42,231 nt of DNA from CAHJXF01 sp038240015 (GCA_038240015.1 JBBSEF010000021.1:1-42231); one strand, 5' to 3'. Shown: positions 31,274-42,112, numbered from the stretch's first letter. Notes: generated by a model from the letters alone, not told the origin. Translations and numbers: made by a program.

Positions 31274-33088
31274 ATGACCGCTATCTACAACCCGCCGCTG
31301 CGCGACATGCGCTTCGTGATGCACGAGCTGCTGGACGTCACGTCGAGCCTGAAGGAAATCCCGGCGCATGCCGATATCGGTGCTGACACCATCGATCAAG
31401 TGCTGGAGCAAGCCGGCAAGTTCTGCGCCGAAGTATTGCTGCCCCTCAATCTCTCGGGCGATCACGAAGGCTGTCATTTCGACGCAAGCAACAACAGCGT
31501 GACGGTGCCCAAGGGTTTCAAGGAAGCCTATCGTCAGTATTGCGAAGGCGGATGGCCGTCGTTGTCGCACGATCCCGCGTTCGGCGGTCAGGGCTTGCCC
31601 CACCTGATCGAAATCGCGTTTTCGGAAATGAAGTACGCGACCAATCAGGCGTGGACCATGTACCCGTCGCTGGCGCACGGCGTTTACAACTGTCTGCTCG
31701 CACACGGCACCGATGAACAGAAGCAGCTCTATCTGCCGAAGATCGCATCGGGCGAATGGCTGGGCACGATGTGCCTGACCGAATCGCATTGCGGTACCGA
31801 CCTCGGCATGCTGCGCACGAAAGCCACTCCGAACTTTGACAGCGGTCAGGCCGACGGCAGCTACAAGCTCACGGGCAACAAGATCTTCATCTCGGCCGGC
31901 GAACACGACATGGCCGACAACATCGTGCATATGGTGCTCGCGCGCCTGCCCGATGCGCCGCCGGGATCGAAAGGCATCTCGCTATTCGTCGTGCCGAAAT
32001 TCCTGCCCGAAGGACAAGGTGACCAGGCGACGGTCGGGGCGCGCAATCCGATCTTCTGCGGCGCGATCGAACACAAAATGGGCATACACGGCAACGCGAC
32101 CGCCCAGCTCAATCTCGACGGCGCGATCGGCTGGTTGGTGGGCGCCCCCAACAAGGGGTTGGCCGCGATGTTCGTGATGATGAACGGCGCGCGGTTGGGC
32201 GTCGGCGTGCAAGGCCTGGGTCTCACCGAGATTGCGTATCAGAACGCGGCCGCCTATGCGAAGGATCGCATCCAGGGCCGTGCGCTATCGGGGCCGAAGC
32301 AACCGGACCAGCCGGCCGATCCGATCATCGTGCATCCCGACGTGCGCAAGATGCTCCTGACCGCGCGCGCCTATGCCGAGGGCGGCCGTGCCTTCGCAAC
32401 CTGGGTCGCGCTGCAGAGCGATCTGCTGTCGCATCCCGATGAAGCGGTGAGGAAGGACGCCGACGACATGATGGCGTTGATGACGCCGATCGTGAAAGCC
32501 TTCATGACCGACAACGGTTTCTTCGCCGCGTCGGGCTGCCTGCAGGTGTTCGGCGGCCACGGCTATATCGCCGAATGGGGCGTCGAGCAGATGGTGCGCG
32601 ACGCGCGCATCAACATGATCTACGAAGGCACCAACACCATCCAGGCACTCGATCTGCTCGGCCGCAAGATCCTGATGGACAACGGCGCGAAGATGAAGAA
32701 GTTCGGCAAGATGGTGCAGGACTTCGTCGAGGCCGAAGGCACGAATGAAGCGATGGCCGAGTTCGTCAACCCGCTCGCGGACATCGGCGACAAGGTCACG
32801 AAGCTGACGATGGAAGTCGGCATGAAGGCTTTTCAGAATCGCGAAGAGGTCGGCGCGGCTGCGGTCGACTATCTGCGCGTCGCGGGTCATCTGATCTACG
32901 CGTACTTCTGGGCGCGCATGGCCAAGGTGGCGTTGGGAAAAGAGAGCGGCGGCGATCCGTTCTACAAGGCCAAGCTGGCGACGGCACGGTTCTACTTCGC
33001 GAAGCTGTTGCCCGAAACCGCGAGTGCGATTCGCAGCGCCCGTGCCGGGTCGAAGTCGTTGATGGAGATGGATGCCGAATTGTTCTGA
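31274..33088 (+). CDS. Acyl-CoA dehydrogenase (FadE-like, long form)
   Basis: 604 residues. FAD-dependent dehydrogenase with MCLTESHCGTDLGMLRTKA (FAD/substrate loop), the mid-domain GNKIFISAGEHDM, and the catalytic-base region INMIYEGTNTIQALDLLGRK. An extra C-terminal domain of ~120 residues (KMVQDFVEA ... LKSLMEMDAELF-like ending) is typical of the PaaF/FadE-like 590-600-residue group with the acetyl-CoA dehydrogenase C-terminal domain. It performs the first oxidation step of beta-oxidation on probably medium or long acyl-CoA. The ATG at 31274 follows AGGAACTTCC. The next gene begins 12 bases downstream. Confidence 0.95.
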   Translation: MTAIYNPPLRDMRFVMHELLDVTSSLKEIPAHADIGADTIDQVLEQAGKFCAEVLLPLNLSGDHEGCHFDASNNSVTVPKGFKEAYRQYCEGGWPSLSHDPAFGGQGLPHLIEIAFSEMKYATNQAWTMYPSLAHGVYNCLLAHGTDEQKQLYLPKIASGEWLGTMCLTESHCGTDLGMLRTKATPNFDSGQADGSYKLTGNKIFISAGEHDMADNIVHMVLARLPDAPPGSKGISLFVVPKFLPEGQGDQATVGARNPIFCGAIEHKMGIHGNATAQLNLDGAIGWLVGAPNKGLAAMFVMMNGARLGVGVQGLGLTEIAYQNAAAYAKDRIQGRALSGPKQPDQPADPIIVHPDVRKMLLTARAYAEGGRAFATWVALQSDLLSHPDEAVRKDADDMMALMTPIVKAFMTDNGFFAASGCLQVFGGHGYIAEWGVEQMVRDARINMIYEGTNTIQALDLLGRKILMDNGAKMKKFGKMVQDFVEAEGTNEAMAEFVNPLADIGDKVTKLTMEVGMKAFQNREEVGAAAVDYLRVAGHLIYAYFWARMAKVALGKESGGDPFYKAKLATARFYFAKLLPETASAIRSARAGSKSLMEMDAELF

Positions 33089-33100
33089 ACGCAAAACCAC

Positions 33101-35521
33101 ATGTCCAACTCAATTGTCAGAAAAGTCGCAGTCCTCGGCGCCGGCGTGATGGGTGCGCAGATCGCGGCGCATTGCGTGAACGCGCGCGTGCCGGTGGTGT
33201 TGTTCGATCTGCCCTCGACAGGTGGGAAAAATTCGGGCGACAAGAACGCCATCGCGAAGAAGGCCGTCGAGCAACTCAAGAAGCAAAGCCCCGCGCCGCT
33301 CGGCCGGGCGTCCGACGTGTCGCTGATCGCGGTCGCGAATTACGACGACGATCTCGAGACGCTGCGTTCGTGCGACCTCGTGATCGAGGCCATCGCCGAG
33401 CGCCTCGACTGGAAGCACGACCTCTACGCGAAGGTCGCGCCGTTGATTGCATCGCATGCGATCTTCGCGTCGAACACATCCGGCCTGTCGATCACGTCGC
33501 TCGCCGACGGGTTACCTGCCGAATTGAAAGCCCGCTTTTGCGGCGTGCATTTCTTCAATCCGCCGCGCTACATGCATCTGGTGGAATTGATCGCGACGGC
33601 GGACACGGAGCCCGCGATCCTCGATCGGCTCGAGACCTTCCTCACGACCACGCTCGGCAAGGGCGTGGTGCGCGCGAAGGACACGCCCAACTTCATCGCG
33701 AATCGCGTGGGCATCTTCTCGATCCTCGCGACCATGGTTGAGGCCGACAAGGTCGGGCTCTCGTTCGATGTCGTCGATGACCTCACCGGCGCGAAGATGG
33801 GCCGCGCGAAGTCGGGCACGTTTCGCACCGCCGATGTGGTGGGTCTCGACACGATGGGACACGTGATCAGGACCATGCAGGATCATCTGAAGGACGATCC
33901 CTTCGCGGCCGTCTATGCGACCCCGCCCGCGCTGGCGGGGTTGATCGAGAAGGGCGCGCTCGGACAAAAGACGGGTGCAGGCTTCTACAGGAAAGTCGGT
34001 CGCGACATTTTGCGGCTCGACGCGAACAGCGGCGACTACGTCGCTGCCGGCGCCAAGGCCGACGAAACGGTCGCACGCATTCTCAAGAAGCCGCCGCCCG
34101 AACGACTCAAACTTCTACGCGAGACGAGATCGCCGCAAGCGCAATTCCTGTGGGCGATCCTGCGCGACAGCTTTCACTACATCGCCGTGCATCTCGCGGA
34201 CATCGCCGACAGCGCGCGCGAGATCGACTTCGCGATGCGCTGGGGCTTCGGCCAGAAGCAGGGGCCGTTCGAACTCTGGCAGTCGGCCGGATGGAAGGAC
34301 GTGGCCGCATGGGTCAAGGACGACATCGACAACGGTCGTGCGCTGTCGACCGCGTCGCTGCCAGCGTGGGTCTTCGAAGGACCGGTGGCCGAGCGCGGCG
34401 GCGTCCATCAGGCCGAAGGCTCGTATTCACCAAAGGCCGCCGCGTTTGTCGCACGGTCGACCTTGCCGGTTTACGAGCGGCAGATCTATCGCGCGGCGTT
34501 GATCGGCGACGCGCCGTCGACTCTCGGCAAGACCATCGATGAAGACGAGTCGGCGCGTATCTGGACGCTCGATCGCGCGGGCCTCGACGACGTCGTAATC
34601 CTCTCGTTCAAGACCAAGGGCGGCGTGATCGGGCCGGGCGTGATTGCGGCTCTTGGCAAGGCGATTGCGCTGGCCGAATCCGCGTACAAAGGTCTCGTCT
34701 TGTGGAGCCCCGGCCAACTGCGCGACGAGCCGTTCTCGTATGGCGCCGACCTGCAGGCGATGCTGCCGGTGTTCATGGCTGGCGGCGTCGCCGCGATCGG
34801 TCCCGAACAAAAGAAACTGCAGGAAGCGATGCTCGCGATCCGTTATGCGCAGGTGCCGACGGTGGCCGCGGTGGCCGGCATGGCGCTCGGCGGCGGTTGT
34901 GAAGTCGCGATGCATTGTGCGAAACGGGTCGCGACTCTCGAGAGCTACATGGGTCTGGTCGAAGTGGGCGTGGGTCTCGTGCCCGGCGGCGGCGGACTCG
35001 CATACGGCGCGCGGCGCGCCGCCGAAGAACATGCGGCCGCACCGGACAGTTATCTGCTCGACTACGTGAAGAAATATTTCACCCATGCGGCGACCGCGGC
35101 GGTCTCGAAGTCGGCCATCGAAGCCAGGCAGATGGGCTATCTGCAGGAGGCGGATCCGATCGTCTTCAACCCGCACGAGTTGCTCGCGTCCGCGATTCAC
35201 GAAGCGCAAGCGATGCATGCGGCCAACTATCGGCCGCCGATGAAGAGCCTTTTTGCTGTCGTGGGTCGCAGCGGCATCGCCACCATCACCGGGCAGTTGA
35301 TCAACCTGCGCGACGGCGGCTTCATCTCCGCACACGACTTCCACATCGGCAAGACCATCGCCGAGATTATGTGTGGCGGTGACGTCGATGCGGGTTCGCT
35401 GGTCGATGAAGAATGGGTTCTCGCGATGGAACGCGAAGGCTTCATGCGCCTGCTCGCGCATCCGAAATCGCAGGAACGCATCATGGGCATGATGCAGACC
35501 GGCAAGCCGGTGCGCAACTGA
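33101..35521 (+). CDS. 3-hydroxyacyl-CoA dehydrogenase/enoyl-CoA hydratase (FadN-type)
   Basis: 806 residues, two enzymes in one chain. The N-terminal half has the NAD fold VAVLGAGVMGAQIAAH, DLVIEAIAERLDWKHDLYAK, SNTSGLSITSLADGLP and the catalytic His segment FCGVHFFNPPRYMHLVELI. The C-terminal crotonase part has AAVAGMALGGGCEVAMHCAK and VEVGVGLVPGGGGLAYGARR. The order dehydrogenase-then-hydratase is that of FadN, opposite to FadB/FadJ. It hydrates 2-enoyl-CoA and oxidises the 3-hydroxy product, supplying the thiolase encoded 29 bases downstream. Confidence 0.94.
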   Translation: MSNSIVRKVAVLGAGVMGAQIAAHCVNARVPVVLFDLPSTGGKNSGDKNAIAKKAVEQLKKQSPAPLGRASDVSLIAVANYDDDLETLRSCDLVIEAIAERLDWKHDLYAKVAPLIASHAIFASNTSGLSITSLADGLPAELKARFCGVHFFNPPRYMHLVELIATADTEPAILDRLETFLTTTLGKGVVRAKDTPNFIANRVGIFSILATMVEADKVGLSFDVVDDLTGAKMGRAKSGTFRTADVVGLDTMGHVIRTMQDHLKDDPFAAVYATPPALAGLIEKGALGQKTGAGFYRKVGRDILRLDANSGDYVAAGAKADETVARILKKPPPERLKLLRETRSPQAQFLWAILRDSFHYIAVHLADIADSAREIDFAMRWGFGQKQGPFELWQSAGWKDVAAWVKDDIDNGRALSTASLPAWVFEGPVAERGGVHQAEGSYSPKAAAFVARSTLPVYERQIYRAALIGDAPSTLGKTIDEDESARIWTLDRAGLDDVVILSFKTKGGVIGPGVIAALGKAIALAESAYKGLVLWSPGQLRDEPFSYGADLQAMLPVFMAGGVAAIGPEQKKLQEAMLAIRYAQVPTVAAVAGMALGGGCEVAMHCAKRVATLESYMGLVEVGVGLVPGGGGLAYGARRAAEEHAAAPDSYLLDYVKKYFTHAATAAVSKSAIEARQMGYLQEADPIVFNPHELLASAIHEAQAMHAANYRPPMKSLFAVVGRSGIATITGQLINLRDGGFISAHDFHIGKTIAEIMCGGDVDAGSLVDEEWVLAMEREGFMRLLAHPKSQERIMGMMQTGKPVRN

Positions 35522-35550
35522 AGCCCCCTTGAAGGGGAGGGAGTGAAACC

Positions 35551-36747
<1,197 letters not shown>

Positions 36748-36765
36748 AGCAGCCAGGAGAAGCAC

Positions 36766-37356
36766 ATGACCACCGATGTCCCGCATGCAAGCCACGAGCC
36801 GCGCATCGCTCCACTCGAACCACCGTTCGAAGGCGAACTCGGGACGCTGCTTGCGAAGATGACCCCACCCGGGGCGCCCGATGTGCTCGCGCTGTTTCGC
36901 ACGCTCGCGAAAAATCCGAAGCTCGCCGAACGCATGATGGCGACCGGCGGCCACTTCCTCGGCAAGGGTTCGTCGTTGCCGGTGCGCGATCGCGAGATCG
37001 TGATCCATCGCACCTGCGCGCGTTGCGGCGCCGAATACGAATGGGGCGTTCATGTCGCGGGCTTCGCGAAAGCCGCGAAGCTGACCGATGCCGAGGTGCG
37101 CGCCACCGTGCACTGGCCACCCGACCCCGACGCATGGGCGCCCAACGAAGCCGCGTTGATCGCGATGGTCGATGCCTTGCACGAGACTTCGAACATCGAC
37201 GACGCAATCTGGGCCGAGCTCTCGCTTCACTACGATGAAGCGCAATTGGTCGAGCTCGTGATGCTGACCGGCTGGTATCACGCGATCTCGTTCGTCTGCA
37301 ATGCGCTGCGCGTGCCGCTCGAAAGTTGGCAGGCACGCTTGCCGAAGGCGCTGTGA
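36766..37356 (+). CDS. Carboxymuconolactone decarboxylase/AhpD-like protein
   Basis: 196 residues. Family hallmarks: LPVRDREIVIHRTCARCGAE and YEWGVHVAGFAKAAKLTDAE, containing a CARC pair and the downstream Glu/His that in AhpD-type proteins form a proton relay with the cysteines. The remainder ALIAMVDALHETSNIDDAIW and ELVMLTGWYHAISFVCNALR completes the all-helical fold. Members include a decarboxylase of aromatic catabolism and peroxidase-like AhpD; an intact CxxC favours a redox function. The ATG at 36766 has AGGAG nine bases upstream. It lies within the beta-oxidation operon, where it might detoxify peroxide made by acyl-CoA oxidation (inference). Confidence 0.88.
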   Translation: MTTDVPHASHEPRIAPLEPPFEGELGTLLAKMTPPGAPDVLALFRTLAKNPKLAERMMATGGHFLGKGSSLPVRDREIVIHRTCARCGAEYEWGVHVAGFAKAAKLTDAEVRATVHWPPDPDAWAPNEAALIAMVDALHETSNIDDAIWAELSLHYDEAQLVELVMLTGWYHAISFVCNALRVPLESWQARLPKAL

Positions 37357-37376
37357 GCGATTGTAAGGAGATGACG

Positions 37377-38327
37377 ATGGAAGCCGTTGCCTCGTGGGAC
37401 TCTTCGCTTTCACCGGCGCCCGAAACCGCGCCGACCTTCACGACCGAGCGCGTGATCATCCACGCGGCCGATGGCTACGCGCTCAAGGGCCATCGCTTCG
37501 CGCCGCGGTGTCGAGCGCGCGCGGCGGTGGTGCTGCCGGCCGCGATGGGCGCGCGCCAGGCCTATTACCGTCCGTTCGCCGAGCATCTCGCGGCGCAGGG
37601 CTTCGCGGTACTGACCTTCGACTATCGCGGCATAGGCGAGTCGGCCCCGCGAAGCTTGCGCGGCTTCGCGGCGACGCTCGACGATTGGGCGCGGCTCGAC
37701 TACGACGCCGCGTTGCGCGATGCGCGTACGTTCGTCAATGCCGGGCGTGATGGCAACGACGCGGCGCCGGCGAAGCTGTTCGTCGTCGGCCACAGTCTGG
37801 GCGGTCAACTGATCGGCATGGTGCCGTCGCGACACCTGATCGACGGCGTCGTCACGATCGCCTGCGGCAGCGGCTATTGGCGTGAGAACACGCCGCAATT
37901 GATGCGTCGTGTCTGGCTGATGTGGTACTTCGCGGTGCCGGTATATACCGCGCTTGCGGGTTACTTCCCGGGACGGCGCGTGCGCAAGGTCGGCGACCTG
38001 CCCCGTGGCGTGATCCTGCAATGGTCGCGCTGGTGTCGCGACCGCGACTATCTCGTCGGCGCCGAAGGACCCGGGACACGCGCCGCTTTCGCGGACATGC
38101 GTTGTCCCATGCTTTCGCTGTCGTTCACCGACGACGAGATGATGTCGGCGCGCAATACCGAATCGCTGCACGGCTTCTACGTCAACGCGCAGAAGACTCT
38201 GCGTCGCATCGCGCCTGCCGACATCGGCGTGTCGCATATCGGCCACTTCGGTTTCTTTCGCGCGAGTTTTCGGGACAGCCTCTGGTTCGAAGCGACTCAA
38301 TGGCTGCGTCGTCAAAGCGCGGTCTGA
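37377..38327 (+). CDS. Alpha/beta hydrolase
   Basis: 316 residues. Start ATG 37377 has AAGGAG six bases upstream (37365-37370); ATG 37371 touches the ribosome binding site and is less likely. The core shows ADGYALKGHRF, PAAMGARQAYYRPFAEHLA, FDYRGIGESAP, the nucleophile elbow FVVGHSLGGQ and the late His in VSHIGHFGFF. The sequence resembles the COG4757-like group of predicted alpha/beta hydrolases. It might cleave acyl-CoA or esters to feed the cluster; the substrate is unknown. It follows the AhpD-like gene by 20 bases. Confidence 0.88.
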   Translation: MEAVASWDSSLSPAPETAPTFTTERVIIHAADGYALKGHRFAPRCRARAAVVLPAAMGARQAYYRPFAEHLAAQGFAVLTFDYRGIGESAPRSLRGFAATLDDWARLDYDAALRDARTFVNAGRDGNDAAPAKLFVVGHSLGGQLIGMVPSRHLIDGVVTIACGSGYWRENTPQLMRRVWLMWYFAVPVYTALAGYFPGRRVRKVGDLPRGVILQWSRWCRDRDYLVGAEGPGTRAAFADMRCPMLSLSFTDDEMMSARNTESLHGFYVNAQKTLRRIAPADIGVSHIGHFGFFRASFRDSLWFEATQWLRRQSAV

Positions 38328-38399
38328 TCGGCGCGTTCGGGGACGAGAACAACGACGACCGCATGTACATTCCGCGCGAGTCCTCAACGGAGATTCACC

Positions 38400-40091
38400 A
38401 TGAAGCTCAACGACGTTCCCGAGTACGGGGCTCAAGCGGCCGGATACGCCACGCACGAGGTCTTGAATCAAGCCGGCTCCCTGATCGACTACAACGCTTA
38501 CCGAGATGACAAAGCGCTCGTCGCAGCTGTCGGTGTCTATGGCGCGGCGTGGGCGGAGGACAAGCTCGATCGCGCGGGCGCGACCGTCGGATCGGAAAAG
38601 GTCCAGATCCTCGCGCGACAGGCCAACCGCAACCTTCCCGAACTGAAGACCCACGATCGCTTCGGCAATCGCATCGATGTCGTCGAGTTCCATCCCGCTT
38701 ATCACGAGCTGATGGGCCTGATCTATGCGAACGAGACCCACTCGCTTGCGTGGACGCATCGTGGACAAAGCGGCGCGCAGGTCGCGCGCGGTGCGCTCTC
38801 TTATCTCTGGAACCAGGGCGAGAACGGCGTGTGCTGCCCGATGGGGATGACCTTCGCATCGATCGCGGCGCTGCGTCACGATCAGGCTCTTCACGACGAG
38901 TGGGCGCCGCACATTCTCTCGAACACTTACGATCCGCAGCCCATCTACGCGAAACAAAAGGCCGGCATCACGGTCGGCATGGCGATGACCGAGAAGCAAG
39001 GCGGCTCGGATCTGCGCGCCACGATCACGACTGCGCGTCCCGCCACGTCGCGCACCGGCTCGGGCGCGCCTTATCTCATCACCGGCCACAAGTGGTTCTT
39101 CTCGGTGCCGATGAGCGATGTCTTTCTGACGCTCGCTCGCACCGAAGGCGGCGTGTCGTGTTTCATCGCGAGCGGATGGTTGCCCGATGGTTCGCGCAAT
39201 CGCCTGAAGATCCAGCGCCTGAAAGACAAGTGCGGCAACAAGTCCAACGCGTCATCGGAGGTGGAGTTCCACGACCTCTACGCGAACATGCTCGGCGACG
39301 AAGGCCGCGGAATACGCACCATCATCGAGATGGCGCACGTCACGCGTCTGGACTTCGCGATCGGCTCGTCGGGCCTGATGCGTCAGGCGCTGTCGCAGGC
39401 GATTCATCACACCAGCAATCGCAGCGCGTTCAAGTCTTCGCTGGACGATTTGCCGATCATGCGCAACGTGGTTGCCGACCTCTCGGTCGAGTCCGAAGCA
39501 TTGACGTGGATGGCGATGCGCCTCGCGTCCGCGCTCGATCGCTCGGACACCGATCGTTCTGAACAATTGCTGTCGCGCATCGCAACGCCGGTAGCGAAAT
39601 ACTGGGCGTGCAAACGCGCGCCGCAATTCGTCGTCGAAGCGCTGGAATGCCACGGCGGCAACGGCTTTATCGCCGAGCATCTGATGGAGCGTCTCTACCG
39701 CGAAGCGCCGTTGAACGGCATCTGGGAGGGCACCGGCAACGTGATCTGCCTCGACGTGCTGCGCGCGATACAACGCGAACCCGAGACCATCGACGTATTT
39801 CTCGATGAAGTGCGGCAAGCGCGCGGCGCCGATCGGAGGCTCGATGCGTTCACCGACGAGGTGGAACGACGCATGCGAAACGTCGAGGACTTCGAAGGCT
39901 CTGCACGAAGAGTGATCGAGATGATGGCGTTCGCGCTGCAGGCGTCTCTGCTGGTTCGTCACTCCACACCCGCGATGGCCGACGCGTTCTGTGCCACGCG
40001 GCTGGGCGGCGACTGGGGGCAGTCGTTCGGCACGCTACCCAAGGGCATCGACACTCGAGCGATCATCGATCGCGCTCGCATCGGAAAGTAG
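38400..40091 (+). CDS. AidB-like acyl-CoA dehydrogenase
   Basis: 563 residues. The N terminus YATHEVLNQAGSLIDYNAYR and the size, larger than ordinary acyl-CoA dehydrogenases (~380), match AidB. FAD-binding and substrate segments are GMAMTEKQGGSDLRATITTA, ITGHKWFFSVPMSD and the late EAPLNGIWEGTGNVICLDVL. In E. coli AidB is induced by alkylating agents, binds DNA and has weak isovaleryl-CoA dehydrogenase activity; many homologues sit in catabolic operons, as here. The basic C-terminal region would have to be examined for DNA binding. The start ATG 38400 follows GGAG eight bases upstream. Confidence 0.92.
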   Translation: MKLNDVPEYGAQAAGYATHEVLNQAGSLIDYNAYRDDKALVAAVGVYGAAWAEDKLDRAGATVGSEKVQILARQANRNLPELKTHDRFGNRIDVVEFHPAYHELMGLIYANETHSLAWTHRGQSGAQVARGALSYLWNQGENGVCCPMGMTFASIAALRHDQALHDEWAPHILSNTYDPQPIYAKQKAGITVGMAMTEKQGGSDLRATITTARPATSRTGSGAPYLITGHKWFFSVPMSDVFLTLARTEGGVSCFIASGWLPDGSRNRLKIQRLKDKCGNKSNASSEVEFHDLYANMLGDEGRGIRTIIEMAHVTRLDFAIGSSGLMRQALSQAIHHTSNRSAFKSSLDDLPIMRNVVADLSVESEALTWMAMRLASALDRSDTDRSEQLLSRIATPVAKYWACKRAPQFVVEALECHGGNGFIAEHLMERLYREAPLNGIWEGTGNVICLDVLRAIQREPETIDVFLDEVRQARGADRRLDAFTDEVERRMRNVEDFEGSARRVIEMMAFALQASLLVRHSTPAMADAFCATRLGGDWGQSFGTLPKGIDTRAIIDRARIGK

Positions 40092-40101
40092 AACGAAAGC
40101 C

Positions 40102-40866
40102 ATGGACATCCTCAGCACCGTCGAAGACGGTATTCAAACGATCACCTTCAATCGACCCGCGAAGAAGAACGCGATCACGGCCGCGATGTATCAAGGGCTC
40201 GCCGATGCCTTGCGCGCCGGTGAGGCCGATGCATCGGTGCGCGCGATCCTGATCTGCGGGCAGCCCGAAATCTTCACGGCAGGCAACGACCTCGAAGACT
40301 TCATGAAGTCTCCGCCGCATGGCGACGACAGCCCCGTGTTCCAGTTCCTGACGGCGATCAGTACGGCACCCAAGCCGCTGGTGGCTGCGGTACGCGGCGC
40401 GGCGGTTGGCGTCGGGACGACGCTGCTGCTTCATTGCGATTTGGTCTATGCCGGCAAGAGCGCGCGCTTCTCGCTGCCGTTCGTGCAACTCGGTATCTGT
40501 CCCGAAGCCGCATCGAGCCTGCTGCTGCCGCAGATGGTGGGCTATCACCACGCGGCCGCAAAGCTGTTGCTCGGCGAGCCCTTTGGCGCTGACGAAGCGT
40601 TGGCAATGGGCTTCGTCAATCAGGTGCTGGACGACGACGCGGTGCTCGATCACGCGCGCGCACAAGCTGCGAAGCTTGCGGCATTGCCGGCTTCGTCGGT
40701 ACGCACGACCAAGCGATTGATGAAAGGCGATGCGGCCGACGATGTTGCCGCGCGTATGCAAAAGGAAGGCCTCGCGTTTCGCGCGATGCTGTCGTCGCCC
40801 GAAGCGCGCGAGGCCTTCACCGCGTTCTTCGAGAAGCGCAAGCCCGACTTCAAACAATTTGCATAA
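40102..40866 (+). CDS. Enoyl-CoA isomerase/hydratase (ECI2-like crotonase)
   Basis: 254 residues from ATG 40102. Crotonase landmarks: TFNRPAKKNAITAAMYQGLA, FTAGNDLEDFM (oxyanion loop), AVRGAAVGVGTTLLLHCDLV and LPFVQLGICPEAASSLLLPQ. AGNDL..F and G..PE..SS..LP are the pattern of delta3,delta2-enoyl-CoA isomerases, where the Glu in PEA is the catalytic base; the second Glu of hydratases is not evident. It is therefore more likely to shift the double bond of unsaturated acyl-CoA into the 2-trans position than to hydrate. It lies 10 bases after the AidB-like gene. Confidence 0.9.
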   Translation: MDILSTVEDGIQTITFNRPAKKNAITAAMYQGLADALRAGEADASVRAILICGQPEIFTAGNDLEDFMKSPPHGDDSPVFQFLTAISTAPKPLVAAVRGAAVGVGTTLLLHCDLVYAGKSARFSLPFVQLGICPEAASSLLLPQMVGYHHAAAKLLLGEPFGADEALAMGFVNQVLDDDAVLDHARAQAAKLAALPASSVRTTKRLMKGDAADDVAARMQKEGLAFRAMLSSPEAREAFTAFFEKRKPDFKQFA

Positions 40867-40881
40867 ATTACGGACATCACC

Positions 40882-41706
40882 ATGACACTCAAGAACAAAA
40901 CCCTCTTCATCTCCGGCGGCTCGCGCGGCATCGGTCTCGCGATCGCGAAACGCGCGGCGGCCGACGGCGCGAACATCGTGATCGCGGCCAAGACCACCGA
41001 GCCCAATCCCAAGTTGCCCGGCACGATCTACAGCGCGGCAGAAGAGATCGAAGCCGCGGGCGGCAAGGCCTTGCCATTGCAGGTAGACATTCGCGACGAG
41101 GCATCGGTGGTCGATGCGATGAAGACAGCCTGCGAAAAATTCGGCGGCATCGACATCCTGATCAACAACGCGAGTGCGATCAGCCTCACGCCAACCGATG
41201 CCACGCCGATGAAGCGCTTCGACCTGATGTTCGGCGTCAACGTGCGGGGCACCTTCCTTTGCACGCAGGCCGCGTTGCCGTATCTCAAGCGCTCGGCACA
41301 GGCGGGTCGCGATCCGCATGTGCTCACGCTGTCGTCGCCGCTCAACATGGACCCGCGCTGGTTCGCGCCGCACGTCGCGTACACGATGGCGAAGTACGGC
41401 ATGTCGATGTGCGTGCTCGGCCATGCCGAAGAGTTCAAGCCCTTCGGCATCGCGGTCAACGCATTGTGGCCACGCACCGTGATCGCAACCGCGGCTCTGC
41501 AGATTATTCCCGGCGTGAAGCCCGAACATTGCCGCACAACAGACATCCTCGCGGATGCGGCGGCGTTGGTACTGCAATCACCGGTGACGAGGACCGGCAA
41601 TTTCTATATCGATGACGAGGTGTTGGCGGCGCATGGCGTAACCGATCTCGAAAAGTATTCGCTGGTGCCGGGGAGTACGCAGTTGATGCCGGATTTGTTT
41701 TTGTAG
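40882..41706 (+). CDS. HSDL2-like short-chain dehydrogenase
   Basis: 274 residues. The Rossmann motif is SGGSRGIGLAIAKRAA (usual T/S-G-x3-G-x-G), with NNAS and the catalytic segment HVAYTMAKYGMSM (Tyr-x3-Lys) preceded by the Ser of TLSSPLN. The IAAKTTEPNPKLPGTIYSAA segment, which distinguishes the hydroxysteroid-dehydrogenase-like-2 group, is present; the C-terminal SCP2 domain of the human protein is absent. A role in fatty-acid or steroid metabolism is inferred from the group and the operon. The conserved tail (NFYIDDEVLAAHGVTD) is complete. It is the last clear gene of the cluster. Confidence 0.92.
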   Translation: MTLKNKTLFISGGSRGIGLAIAKRAAADGANIVIAAKTTEPNPKLPGTIYSAAEEIEAAGGKALPLQVDIRDEASVVDAMKTACEKFGGIDILINNASAISLTPTDATPMKRFDLMFGVNVRGTFLCTQAALPYLKRSAQAGRDPHVLTLSSPLNMDPRWFAPHVAYTMAKYGMSMCVLGHAEEFKPFGIAVNALWPRTVIATAALQIIPGVKPEHCRTTDILADAAALVLQSPVTRTGNFYIDDEVLAAHGVTDLEKYSLVPGSTQLMPDLFL

Positions 41707-41827
41707 GTGTTGATGTATCACCGAACATTCGATCAAGTAGTTCGAATCGGATTCGTTTGAACACATAGATCAGCAGCGCGACGACGAGCAGACCGAGCAC
41801 GATCAAACCGCTGCGGATCAACTTCAT
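41504..41827 (-). CDS. Small single-pass membrane protein, uncertain and possibly truncated
   Basis: The frame starts at ATG 41827 (AAGAGGA about nine bases upstream) and begins with a transmembrane helix, RSGLIVLGLLVVALLIYVF, and KRIRFELLDRMFG. Only the first ~40 codons lie outside the SDR gene; the remaining ~65 codons run antisense through its 3' end and encode Pro/Arg-rich sequence without features. Either a short membrane protein has gained a meaningless tail, or its original 3' end was replaced. It is co-directional with the small gene just upstream (23-base gap). Confidence 0.35.
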   Translation of the reverse strand: MKLIRSGLIVLGLLVVALLIYVFKRIRFELLDRMFGDTSTPTKTNPASTAYSPAPANTFRDRLRHAPPTPRHRYRNCRSSSPVIAVPTPPHPRGCLLCGNVRASRRE

Positions 41828-41850
41828 CTCGCGTCCTCTTGCGCCTCTAG

Positions 41851-42057
41851 CTACCCAACATCCTTGAGGATCTTCTCGATGGACGTCATGCGCGTTGCGA
41901 CATCCGAGAGTGTCGCTTGGATCGAAGACAACGCGGTCGCAGTCTCGGACTGGGCAGCCACCACTTTTTCCGTCATCTCGCGGTAGGCCTCGTCATTGGC
42001 GGCGCGCGCCTGAGCCTGCTTGGCGGCGGAGTCGTACCTCATGCTGAAGATGGCCAC
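41851..42057 (-). CDS. Small coiled-coil protein with unresolved start
   Basis: From GTG 42057 the frame encodes 68 residues: AIFSMRYDSAAKQAQARAAN then a helical, coiled-coil-like region with TATALSSIQATLSDVATRMT and ending EKILKDVG. Reading back in frame, the codons immediately before GTG encode LLSICIPLAAIVAIF, a convincing transmembrane helix, with no ATG, GTG or TTG until an upstream stop near 42160; CTG 42087 is the only near-cognate start. The true gene therefore probably starts further upstream with a frameshift (real or sequencing error), or uses a rare start. Confidence 0.45.
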   Translation of the reverse strand: MAIFSMRYDSAAKQAQARAANDEAYREMTEKVVAAQSETATALSSIQATLSDVATRMTSIEKILKDVG

Positions 42058-42112
42058 GATGGCGGCGAGCGGAATACAGATGGACAGAAGATCGGAATTG
42101 TACGCTTTTGGA

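Noticed and set aside
35524..35540. CCCCTT-G-AAGGGG hairpin between the FadN and thiolase genes as a terminator
   Set aside because: Stem is short, loop is one base, and no T-run follows; genes continue in the same direction with a strong ribosome binding site.
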